Origin: Plasmodiophora brassicae
Taxonomy: Eukaryota; Endomyxa: Phytomyxea; Phytomyxea; Plasmodiophorida
Assembly: GCA_036867785.1 (NCBI GenBank)
Contig: CP145421.1
Coordinates: 558,001 to 622,000, forward strand
Direction: 5' to 3'
Length of the DNA: 64,000 bases
Under the pieces are notes generated by a model. That model ran no database searches. It was not told the DNA's origin and saw only the letters and a list, made by a program, of their open reading frames with translations. This document shows positions 50,838-59,548 of the stretch, piece after piece (position 1 is the first letter of the stretch; each line of letters starts with the position of its first letter). The position numbers were made by a program, and so were the translations under genes.

Positions 50838-51627
50838 GTCGTGGCTCAACTCGCTGCCGCACGTGACGCAACGGGCAGGCCCGCCCTCGGCTCCACTCGC
50901 AGACCGTTCCGCAGGAGACAGCCGATCCACGTCGGTGGGCGTCGACGCCGGCCGCGATTCAGGCAACGATAGGCGATGCAATCCGAACTCAATGAGCGCA
51001 GGTCGTCAGCTGCGATAGCAATTCCGAACTGTCCACAACCGGCAGCGCATACCGGTCGTCTCCCCAGCGATGGTTGCACACGCCCCCCACCCGGCGACAC
51101 GCTGGCGATGCACCACTGCCGGGAGGGACCCGTTGGCGAGGCGGCCGTGCTTGACCGACCGACACCATCACCGGGTCGGCAGCGCGCGCCGGACACGGAA
51201 GCTCGTCATTGCTTTCGCAGTGGATCGTCACCTGCGCCCATTGGGTACGTCCTGCACCGCCTATCGGTCGTCACCTGCCGGATCGCACGGGCGTCATCCT
51301 CTGCCAGTGCTCTTTCCCGCCACAGCTGTCACCCAGACAATCATCATCAGCTGCGTGGATGATGGATGGGATCTCCTCCCCCAGCCCGGTCGGGCCACGC
51401 GGCTCGGGTCGGGTGCGCCTATTGAGGCGCAGTGCGGAAATCCGGGCCCGATGCACGACGGGGAAGGGTGGACCGAGAAGCTTCCTGCTCCCGACCCGGC
51501 AGACGTCGTGCGCGCGGGGCGCTCGGATCGGTGCTTCGGGTCGGGTCCAGGAATCTGCCCGCCGCCGCACTAGCCGCCCGCCGTCGCACTAGCCGCTCGC
51601 CGTCCGTCCGGCCTGTCATTCCTCAAA
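50838..51627. other. Intergenic region, no convincing gene
   Basis: About 790 bp between divergent genes. Several overlapping frames of 80-170 codons exist on both strands but none has a preferred codon pattern or recognisable motif. A two-copy 19-bp tandem repeat (unit cgcactagccgcccgccgt) lies near 51566-51603, just before the start of the secreted-protein gene, and may be promoter-associated. Confidence 0.35.
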
Positions 51628-52275
51628 ATGAACGCGTCCCCGATGGTCACCCTGCTGCTGCTCGCGATCTGTGCCGGCGCCCTCGTCGTCCGTGCGGAGG
51701 AGGACGTGGACGTGAAGCGCTCCCGCAAGGATTTCGTCCGACACGCGAAGCACTTCCTGCTCACCAAGGGCACCGCGGCGGGCATCTCCAACATCGCTGG
51801 GCAGACGACGTACCCGCTGCTGTACCAGAAGACCAATATCCCGACGGAGAAGTTCGTCGCCGAGGGTGGGGAAGAACTTGGCGCCGTGCGACAAGTTGCC
51901 GACCTGTACGCGAACGCGCAGGGGAACCTGGCGCTTGCCGAGGGAGCGCTGACGGTCATGGACGGGATTTCCAAGGAGCCATCCAAAGGTGATTTGCGTA
52001 CAGCGCAGAAGCACCTGATGGCGGCCGCCACGAACAGCATCATCTCATCGCGTTTCAAGACGGTGACGAACGCCGCCCCGTTGCTGTTACTGTCGTCGGC
52101 GTACCACGGCTTGAAGTCGTTGCGTGACGTCCAGGTTGATGCAGAGCCACCGCGTGCACCACACGTCCACGTCAAGTACGAACCTGGAAGCGGCAAGGAG
52201 GCGGCGTCGTCCGCGACCACCGCCGTTGCGACGGTCGCAGCCGCCTTGGTCAGCGCTCTGGTGGTGATCCTGTGA
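51628..52275 (+). CDS. Small secreted or membrane-anchored protein, 215 aa
   Basis: The ATG at 51628 opens a signal peptide (VTLLLLAICAGALVVRAEE, cleavage near residue 23). The mature part is helical and soluble-looking, then the protein ends in a small-residue hydrophobic tail (TVAAALVSALVVIL) directly at the stop. Such an end fits a GPI-attachment signal or a single membrane anchor. No cysteine pattern or enzymatic motif. No family recognised; in a parasite this would be a surface-protein or effector candidate, which is inference only. Confidence 0.65.
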   Translation: MNASPMVTLLLLAICAGALVVRAEEDVDVKRSRKDFVRHAKHFLLTKGTAAGISNIAGQTTYPLLYQKTNIPTEKFVAEGGEELGAVRQVADLYANAQGNLALAEGALTVMDGISKEPSKGDLRTAQKHLMAAATNSIISSRFKTVTNAAPLLLLSSAYHGLKSLRDVQVDAEPPRAPHVHVKYEPGSGKEAASSATTAVATVAAALVSALVVIL

Positions 52276-52417
52276 GCGAACCCGAACGACAGTCCCCGTT
52301 TCCCCGGCTCTTGCACAATACAAAAGCAGTTTCAGTGTTCATGAAAACAGCAACGGGCGTATTGTCTAATACGGGACATGCCGGGACGTCTACCGTCACG
52401 TAAAGTATTGCCAGGGA

Positions 52418-52433
52418 AGGCGCTGCAGTGCCG
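52418..52433 (+). repeat. 16-bp direct repeat, left copy
   Basis: aggcgctgcagtgccg occurs here and again at 52816-52831, flanking the palindromic relic. It could be a target-site duplication or a residue of an earlier duplication; its length is longer than usual for LTR element target sites. Confidence 0.6.
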
Positions 52434-52450
52434 CCTACTCCAGCATATCC

Positions 52451-52647
52451 TTGGAGGAATTGATGATGATGGCCCACCCGAAAGATGGGTTTGTTCGGTG
52501 TATCTTTCCTGATGCTTCGGACCTACATTGGTCTGCTTGACACAAATTCCGTGTGATGAAGACAGACCAATGTAGGTCCGAAGCATCACGAAAGATACAC
52601 CGGACAAATCCATCTTTCGGGTGGGCCATCATCATCAATTCCTCCAA
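52451..52647. repeat. Large imperfect palindrome (85-bp arms)
   Basis: Arms 52451-52535 and 52563-52647 are reverse complements with 82 of 85 positions matching, separated by a 27-bp spacer. Both arms encode the same retroelement segment (LMMMAHPKDGFVRCIF), one on each strand. A transcript through it could form a long hairpin. Confidence 0.9.
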
Positions 52648-52815
52648 TTGTTGCTTCAACCGTTCGAAACAGCGCGTATGTTCCTCATTCCATCCAACCG
52701 ACACAGCTCGGCGAACCAGACTCTCGCCATGAACGAGCGCGGTCGCTTGTTCCATCGCAGCGAACCAGTCAATTGAGATGCAATAGGCGGCAGCGTCAAT
52801 GCATCTCCCGGCGGG

Positions 52816-52831
52816 AGGCGCTGCAGTGCCG
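52816..52831 (+). repeat. 16-bp direct repeat, right copy
   Basis: Identical to 52418-52433, on the other side of the retroelement relic. Confidence 0.6.
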
Positions 52832-52853
52832 TCGCCCACGCCGCGCTCTGGAG

Positions 52854-52892
52854 ACGCCCGACCCTACACCCAGCTGACGAAAGAAGAGTACC
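52854..52892 (+). repeat. 39-bp direct repeat, copy 1
   Basis: Same 39 bases as 52982-53020. In frame it would encode ARPYTQLTKEEY; here the frame then reaches a stop within ten codons. Confidence 0.85.
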
Positions 52893-52962
52893 GCAGGTGT
52901 CTGAAATTATAGTTCTTCCACCCATTCGTTAGTTTCTACCGCCGATTAGAACACTGTTCGCG

Positions 52963-53175
52963 ATGTTTACCATGGCCAGTAACGCCCGACCCTACACCCA
53001 GCTGACGAAAGAAGAGTACCCCCCCCCCCCCCCCCCCTCCGTTTCATCTGAAGAGTCCGATCCCACCGCGTTTTACGGATTCCGATGCCTGTTTTCACGC
53101 CTGAACACCACGTACCAGTCTTGGCGCTCGAACGATGTCACTTTGGCAGCTGGAGCCTTCCATGCATTCCCATGA
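52963..53175 (+). CDS. Short ORF with poly-proline run, doubtful gene
   Basis: A 70-codon frame (MFTMASNARPYTQLTKEEY, then prolines from a C run, then SSEESDPTAFYGFRCLFSR). The start copies the 39-bp repeat found just upstream, so this may be a duplicated first exon or a gene fragment. The homopolymer makes the downstream frame uncertain. No domain recognised. Confidence 0.3.
   Translation: MFTMASNARPYTQLTKEEYPPPPPPSVSSEESDPTAFYGFRCLFSRLNTTYQSWRSNDVTLAAGAFHAFP
52982..53020 (+). repeat. 39-bp direct repeat, copy 2
   Basis: Identical to 52854-52892, 128 bp further on, and directly followed by a run of cytosines. Confidence 0.85.
53019..53037 (+). repeat. Homopolymer of 19 cytosines
   Basis: An uninterrupted C19 run, unique in the window. 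Length is likely to vary between cells or to be misread by sequencing. Confidence 0.85.
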
Positions 53176-53848
53176 GATAATCGAATCGAATCCTCCAATA
53201 CGGGTTTACTGATCTGTCGTTTGGCATTGCGCGCAGATTCGTCGCAGATTCGTCGCACTGGATATAATAGCTATCAGAACCGTAATTTGTCGACACGGGT
53301 GCGCGTTGTGCATGCGTGGAGGTTTGCGGGCGCTTCGTGCTTAACTTGCTGACGACCATGTTGTCAGATGGCGCGCGGATCGCTATGTCTTTGTAGGCGC
53401 CAACCGGCAAAAGGTAAAACTGGAAGCGAAGCCATGTCATAAGAGATATGCTGTCGGAATGATAACAGTCTGGCCGGCCTATCGATAGTGGGACGAAAGT
53501 CGCTTTTGATGTAAATCAGCCTATAACGTACCTATACTACGAGTTGGACAATAGGATACGGATCATGTATTGATAGCGCCCGGACGTCCAGTAACAGACG
53601 GTGCACACAGCTTGGCCCCATTACGCAGCTAGGCTGAGCCGGGATGACGAATCACCAAGCGCATCGCAGATACGACTATGACAGGGGCACAGGTAAGGCA
53701 TCGAGTGCAGGACACCAACACCCCCGACTAGGTAAAATACCTTCTGGGAATAGGCTCACACAATACATACAGGAAGTTTCCACAGCACCCTCGGTCGTAG
53801 GGATTCGTCGCATTCCTGTATACCTCCCGAAGCTGTCGTAAGGTTCGA
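53176..53848. other. Gene-poor, A/T-richer stretch
   Basis: About 670 bp after the repeat zone. Short frames exist on both strands (for example 53138-53440 minus, 100 codons) but codon choice is unlike neighbouring genes and no motif is present. Probably non-coding or decayed sequence next to the retroelement relic. Confidence 0.35.
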
Positions 53849-54811
53849 TTAGACAGGTCTGCCGGGCCTCGGACTCGGTTCACCTACGTGTTCGTTTGTC
53901 GTTTGTCCTTTCACGGTGATCCAGAAATGATAACACGACATTGACAGCAACCCAAAGACGAAGCAACACGAGAATATGAAGAACGAGACTATGGCCGGGG
54001 CTCTGGAGAACGTGCCTATCACGACATCAACACCGGATCCTGTACCGGACTGTCGGACGGCTGTGAGGAACGCAACGACAACAACGGCAATGTCAAGAAC
54101 AAGCAGGGCCGTGGTTGTGAAGAGGAACCCCAGAAACGTTCGGTAATTTCGCTGACCGACACATGTACCTGCACGGCGCCGATTCAGCAGTGTCATTCGC
54201 CGAAGCCACTGGTGTCCCCTACCGATCCAGCCGCAATGGTGGTCAAAGCGAATTACACCTGAGAAACCGGCGACCGTTCAGAAGCCTAGCACAATATGAC
54301 GCAACCGTTCTGTAGTAGCCCGGACTCACAATTATCACATAGCCGGCAATGTTTCGCTCGAGGGGGTCGCCAAATGTTACAAGTCTCACAGTACTTGTGT
54401 GAGGGGCCAGCAGCAGTGACCTGAAAGTCCTCGGGCGGTTCCGCGCTTCCGTTCGACGGCTATCATGGGCACAGATCAGCAATTGCGACATCGGACGCGG
54501 CTGTGCTTGTCTTACGCCTTTGGGGATGACACCCGGATCAGAAAACGCGGTCGTGACCAGAAATATCGTCGATACAAATGCAAGACAACTGCACGTAAGA
54601 ACGGCCCATAGTCCAACCGATTGCGCCCTGACAGCGATTGACATTCAGACGACGCGCATGCAGCAACCGATGTCCGGCAGACCGACACGTATAGCGCAAA
54701 CAGGACGTGGGCAGCGACCAGCAGGACCAAGGTACCAACGGCGGCGGCCGGCTGCGACCCGACCACGACCCGGCCGGCGCAACCGGCCCGGATGTTGCCG
54801 ACGCGTCTCAT
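53849..54811 (-). CDS. DHHC-type protein S-acyltransferase
   Basis: Five exons from ATG 54811. Two N-terminal membrane helices ([18 protein letters not shown], then [20 protein letters not shown]) are followed by the family's DPGVIPKG motif. The cysteine-rich domain is rebuilt by splicing: [19 protein letters not shown], then [20 protein letters not shown] with the catalytic DHHC. After [10 protein letters not shown] come two more helices and a short cytosolic tail. The enzyme palmitoylates cysteines of membrane-associated proteins at Golgi, ER or plasma membrane. About 260 aa, short for the family, but all catalytic parts are present. Introns are about 50-70 bp, all GT-AG. Confidence 0.88.
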
Positions 54812-55133
54812 GGGGCGCGGCGGGCGTCCCCGCAATGTGCGACCACGGTCCGCCTACCTATACAATACGATTATGACGGATTACCACGACCTGCGAGTCG
54901 CCACCACCACGCCCGCCACCGGATCGTCCCCCGGCCGCGAATGATCCGCATCGTAATCCCGTGACTCACCGTCTGCAGCTAACAGTATGGCGCCTGTGAG
55001 AACTGCAGACATGGAACGACGGGCCACTCGCGATGGATAGTGAATGCGCGCTGTAGTGAATTTGGAGGGCGGCTTCACGGCAGACATGGCGGGGCGGCGC
55101 GCGCCCTGATAAGTAAAGCGCGACGCGACGCGT

Positions 55134-56499
55134 TTAGATAAAGTTGTCCTCGTCGTCGAAGTATTCGTCCTCCATGGTGCCGAAGTCGACCTTGTACCGA
55201 AGGAGGCCGCCGAGGCCGCCGAATCCCTTGCAGAACTGCGACCCTTCCTGCGACCGGTCGGTGACGAACTCGAGGGTCGTGCCGAAGTCCTTGTAGTGGT
55301 TCGCCATCCACTCCAGGAACGAGACCGGCTCGTCAGCGACCTCGAGTTCCGCACCGGTCGATTGGTCCACAAAGTTCGCCGAATTGTTTCTTTGCTCGGA
55401 CGTCAGGTGGATGACAGTCTTCTCGCCGGTGCTCCCGTTGCGAATCTCGTACCGCCACAGGTCCAGGTTCTCCCACACGATCAGCGTCTCGACGGCGCCC
55501 ATCTCGAGTCCCCTCAGCGTGTCAACGACACCGAAGCAGTACTTCCCAGTGTCCTGCGAGATCTCTGAGAAGAACGCCGCAAGCAATCGCTTCTCGTGGA
55601 TGAATTTGACATTCGCCAGACTGTCCGCAGCCAGCTCGATGGCCTGGTTGAACCCGTTCTCGCCTCCGTACGACACGTCGACGATCTTGACAACGATCGG
55701 GCGCAGTCGCTGATCGAACATGTCGGACGAATTGAGTTGCGACTTGAACTCAGCTGAACCGGCCAGCACCAATCCGGCCACGTTCGGCTTGTCGTTCGTA
55801 ATGAACAACTGCGTCATCGTCTCGGCGACCTTTCGGACGTAGTTGTGTCGTTTCTCGAGACGAAGACGTCCGAAACGCATGGCGGACTGACCACCACGGC
55901 CGTGCTTCTTCGGGAGATCGACTGCGAACTTGTGCAGCACTCGTCTGGTGTTACCCGAAAGCGTCCCGAACAGGCACCCGTTGCCGTCCATGACTACAAA
56001 GCCGAACTTGGCGTCCGACTCCAGGAGCTCGTTCAGCGGCTCGGTATGGAACTTGCTGTCGCAGAGGTACAGAGACGTGTTGATGGGCTTAAAAGGCGTG
56101 AAGTCAAAGAACGATTTCTTCTCCTTCCCATCCTCGGTGATGACCGTGCCACAGTATATCACGAGGCCGTTCGCCGGTACGCGATTGTAAAGTTTCAGTC
56201 TCTGCATCGTGGACGTGATCGCGCCCAGAACGGACAGACGATTGACGCGTGACTTGATGTTCGTCGCCGTTCCCAGCTCGTCGTTCAACATTTTCGTGAC
56301 ACGCGAGATCTGATCGCCGGGCGGGATGATCAACGAGATCATGCTGGTCCCATTCCTACACAACGACCGCGTCAGCAGCGCCACAGACAGCGTCCCGTGC
56401 AACGGCACCGTACCCTCTGGCCTGCTCAAGTTTCTGTATCAGCTTCCTGATCTTCCATTGCTCGACGGCCTTGTCGCCTTCCTCGTCGACGCTCGCCAT
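55134..56499 (-). CDS. eRF1: Eukaryotic peptide chain release factor 1
   Basis: Two exons, 56414-56499 and 55134-56355, with one 58-bp intron, encode 435 aa, the normal length. It recognises all three stop codons in the ribosomal A site and triggers peptide release with eRF3. Motifs: N-domain loop reads TATNIKS instead of the near-universal TASNIKS; YLCDSKF (YxCxxxF) is intact; GGQ in [13 protein letters not shown] is intact in the catalytic domain; the C-domain continues to an acidic end ([11 protein letters not shown]). Since TAA, TAG and TGA all act as stops in neighbouring genes, the S-to-T change does not appear to reflect a changed genetic code. Without splicing, the first 28 residues ([16 protein letters not shown]...) would be missed. 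Confidence 0.96.
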
Positions 56500-56610
56500 C
56501 GCGACTCAGGAACCACCACAGACAGATCCCGCACGAATCTGCCGCACAGATCCGCGACGGACTCCGTGAGCAACGACGTTGTTGGAGACTATAGGACGAA
56601 CGGCGCTATT

Positions 56611-57210
56611 TTATGCTAAACTCGTGGGCGCGTGACCGCCATCGGTCGGAAGCACCTCGGGGAACGCGACGCGCATCATTTCCATGAAATCGGGCATGCT
56701 GACGCGGCCGTTGCGATCGCCGCGGTTATCGGCCTCCATCAGCATGGCCCTGGCGTCCTCGTCGGCAAGCGGGTCGCCCCCCAATTCCGACATGGCGCGC
56801 TGCAGGTCGCTCTGCGTTAGTAAACCTTTCGAGTCCGTATCGATCAGACGGAACGCATCTTGGAGTTGCTGCCAAGTCAGCGCCTCGTGCTTGCCGCCCT
56901 TCTTCTTCGTCGGCGTTTTTCGCTTCTTTCTGACCGGCTTCTGCGAAACGGCTTCCGTATCATCTTTCGCAGGCTGCGACGGGGACTGGCTGTCTGGAGC
57001 AGCGCTGCCGCTGCTGGCCCTTCTTGCCGACGCACTCCCACCCCTCGAGGTCCTCCTTCGCGGCCGATTCTCGACAGACGAATCGTCGCTGTCGTCGGCG
57101 CCCCCGCTTTCGTCGCGGAACTCGCTATCGTTATCGCTCTCCCCGCGGTCTTCGATAGGGGGCGGCGCCCGGCGAGCTGCAGCGCGGCGCGCCCGGAGCC
57201 GACCGAGCAT
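56611..57210 (-). CDS. EF-hand protein with disordered N-terminus, 199 aa
   Basis: ATG 57210 to stop 56611. The first 110 residues are highly charged and disordered, with basic clusters (KPVRKKRKTPTKKKGGK) that could localise it to the nucleus. The C-terminal 80 residues hold a calmodulin/centrin-like EF-hand pair: loop 1 DTDSKGLLTQSD looks able to bind calcium, although its last position is D, not E; loop 2 (ADNRGDRNGRVSMPDF) has an insertion and may not bind. Probable calcium sensor or centrin relative. Partner unknown. Confidence 0.75.
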   Translation of the reverse strand: MLGRLRARRAAARRAPPPIEDRGESDNDSEFRDESGGADDSDDSSVENRPRRRTSRGGSASARRASSGSAAPDSQSPSQPAKDDTEAVSQKPVRKKRKTPTKKKGGKHEALTWQQLQDAFRLIDTDSKGLLTQSDLQRAMSELGGDPLADEDARAMLMEADNRGDRNGRVSMPDFMEMMRVAFPEVLPTDGGHAPTSLA

Positions 57211-57417
57211 GGTGGGTTGCACACCGCAGCGAGAGATTCCGTCGACAGCGACCCGCAATCCGCGCGGGCACGTCGGCAGCAAAAAACGCAGTGGGCAAAA
57301 ACAGTGCAGCTCCTCCCTGTCTGTTCGGTCCGGGTGTGTCGACACGGCGCGGCAGTCAGCGCTACGTTGGCGCTCCCGCAGAGTAGTAGTGCCTAATCGT
57401 TGGGGCGACAACGGTCG
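57211..57417. promoter_or_regulatory. Short divergent promoter
   Basis: 207 bp between the EF-hand gene (minus) and the UFD1-domain gene (plus). No clear TATA box; a bidirectional promoter is the simplest reading. Confidence 0.35.
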
Positions 57418-59490
57418 ATGCAGCTGGTGCTGATCTGCGGCCGGCAACGGCACGCGTGCGAGTTGGGCGCCGGAACGCGCGTCGCTGACGTCCGGCGGAT
57501 CGCCAGCGAGGCGTTCGGGTTGGATCGGGGGACGCTGAAGCTGGTCGGCTGGGCGAACCGGTCGGATTCCGACGAGATCCCTATTCGAGGTAGCGTGTTG
57601 GATGTATATCGCAAGGTGGTTGGCCTAACACTGCGACAGCCAGCGGGAAACCCCTGAAGGTCAACGTAATTGGAAGTGCAACGCATGTCGTGGAAAGCGT
57701 TCGCCAGGCATCGGAGGTACAGAGGGTAGCGGATGAAGAAGCGAAGCGGCTTGAGAAATTCGAAGAAGAGCGCCGACGCCTGCGGGAGGTTGCTGAGGCA
57801 GAGCGTCGGGCTGCAGAAACAGCTGCGTTGGCTGAGCGCAGAGCGGCAGAAGAGGCCGAACGGCAACGTCGGCGTGCTGAACTTGAAGAGCAACGCCGAG
57901 CGCAGATGCTTGCTAGGCAACTCGAACGTATTCATCGTCTGCCACAGGATCCACAACAGACACCTGACCACCTCTTTCGCATAGTGAATGGTCCACTTCG
58001 GCGTGTACTGCGATGTGCTGAGCCGATCGGGGAACCCTGCGAACCCAATATCCAGTTCAACCGACAGGTTCGTATTCCCCGCGAAGATCCTGTGTGCGAT
58101 TGTGGGAAGTCATTCATGCCCGTAGGCCGAGCTGCCCCCCGAGATACTGGAAGCGGCCATGGACCCGGAGCGAACCACTCCACTGCTGCCGCTCTTCCTC
58201 GTCTTGCGGAATGAGGACCGCGTGTATTATGTCGGCGTCAGTGAATTCTCTGCTGCTCCAGGGTCGATACGACTGCCGCCCGCTGCAATGAAGGATCTCC
58301 AGGTGGCGGTTGGACAATCCTGTTCGTATGTGCGTATGCATGGTGTCCTAGTCGACCCTCTGATACGGCTTTCTTCATAGTGTCCCTTGAATCAATTTCT
58401 CCTGTGCAAGGCGAAAGCGTTGCGATCCGCCCCCTGGATGAAACGTTCTTCTGGATTGAACCATCTGAACGCGCTGCACTGCTGGAGTTTGAACTTCGCC
58501 AGCGGCAGCTGGTTGTGGAAGGAGAAATTCTTGATTTGTATTACTTGGGGGGTCTCTTTCAAGTCGTCGTTGAGACCACACGTCCCGGTAACCCGATCTC
58601 GATTATTAACACCGACCTGGTAACCGAGATACTTCAACCACTGAATCCTGCCCCCATCAGAGCAGTGCCCGTAGATGGATCGTGCATTGTTCCTGACATT
58701 CCCGAGTCGCAGAGTAACGTGATGACATTCGTGGTCGACGGGCGTGTACCTCAGCAGTTGAATGTTCAGTGTCGGTTTGCTACCGGCGACTGCGACCTGT
58801 ACATATCGTCTACAACAAGGGAGCCGTCCCCTGCAAATTTTGACGTCTGCTTCCAAGCGGCTGGTGAGGCATCAGTTACCCATGAGTTTGTCCCTGGCCG
58901 GTACTTCGTCGCCATCCATGCGTGGACTGCTGCGACAGGCGTGGAGCTGACGATTCGCCCAGCCGAAAAGACAACCGGGTATGCGATGGACGCGACGGTG
59001 AATACCGAGAATATGTCGACGTGCCCTAATTGCCGTCGACCAATCCCGGCTCCATCGCTTCAGCTCCATTCTTTGCAATGCTCTCGAACCATGTACTTTT
59101 GCGAGAAGTGCTCCCGGGCCCTGAGCCGCACCGAGCGAGCCAAACATGATGCATTGCAGCACTCACAAATGCATTGCGAATGCGGGTTCGTTGCTGAGCA
59201 GGCCGCTCTAATGGTCCATCGACGCGAACAGTGCAAATTCCGCCCTACTTCATGTATCTACTGTCCAATGCGCGTCCATCAGGTCCAGAGAGGTCCTCAC
59301 CAGCAGATATGCGGATTACGTGATTCCACATGCCGAATCTGCTATCAGCAGTTCAAACGCAAAGGTAGCCAGACCCGTCTTGCTCATGTTTCCCTGTCTG
59401 AGCGTGCGGATGCTAGAGATCCGTCGGCACATGGAACGGGAGCATAACATTGACCCAAGGACGGTTACGGCTCACGACATTCATAGATAA
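57418..59490 (+). CDS. UFD1-domain protein with TRAF-type zinc fingers
   Basis: A multi-exon gene. An N-terminal ubiquitin-like fold (MQLVLICGRQRHACELGAG, then SDEIPIRASGKPLKVNVIG across the first intron) precedes a charged coiled coil (ERRRLREVAEAERRAAE). The UFD1 beta-barrel follows (LPPEILEAAM, YYVGVSEF, RLPPAAMKDLQVAVGQSLSL). The C-terminus has paired Cys/His fingers: CPNCRRPIPAPSLQLHSLQC, CEKCSRALSRTERAKHDALQ, CECGFVAEQ and CIYCPMRV. The last splice gives KEIRRHMEREHNIDPRTV and TAA at 59488-59490; reading through instead ends at 59447. Plants have the same UFD1 plus zinc-finger architecture (PRLI-interacting factor K), tied to p97/CDC48 ubiquitin handling. Confidence 0.82.
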
Positions 59491-59548
59491 ATAATAATAC
59501 TGAGCAGTATATCGACTTGAGAACGAAGAGCGCTAGCAGGCCAGGGCT

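Larger units (their letters stand above)
52435..52839 (-). pseudogene. Retrotransposon RNase H-region relic
   Basis: The minus-strand frame contains CFERLKQQLEELMMMAHPKD followed by RDASDLHWSVFIT, the pattern (F-x2-LK-x-L ... TDASD-x-GW) found where reverse transcriptase passes into RNase H in Ty3/gypsy-like pol. The match is short, and the frame then runs into an inverted second copy, so the element is broken. No LTRs, integrase or protease are visible nearby. A partial, decayed insertion. Confidence 0.55.

Noticed and set aside
53138-53440. 100-codon minus frame near the repeat zone
   Set aside because: Codon usage unlike neighbouring genes, no motif and no splice support.
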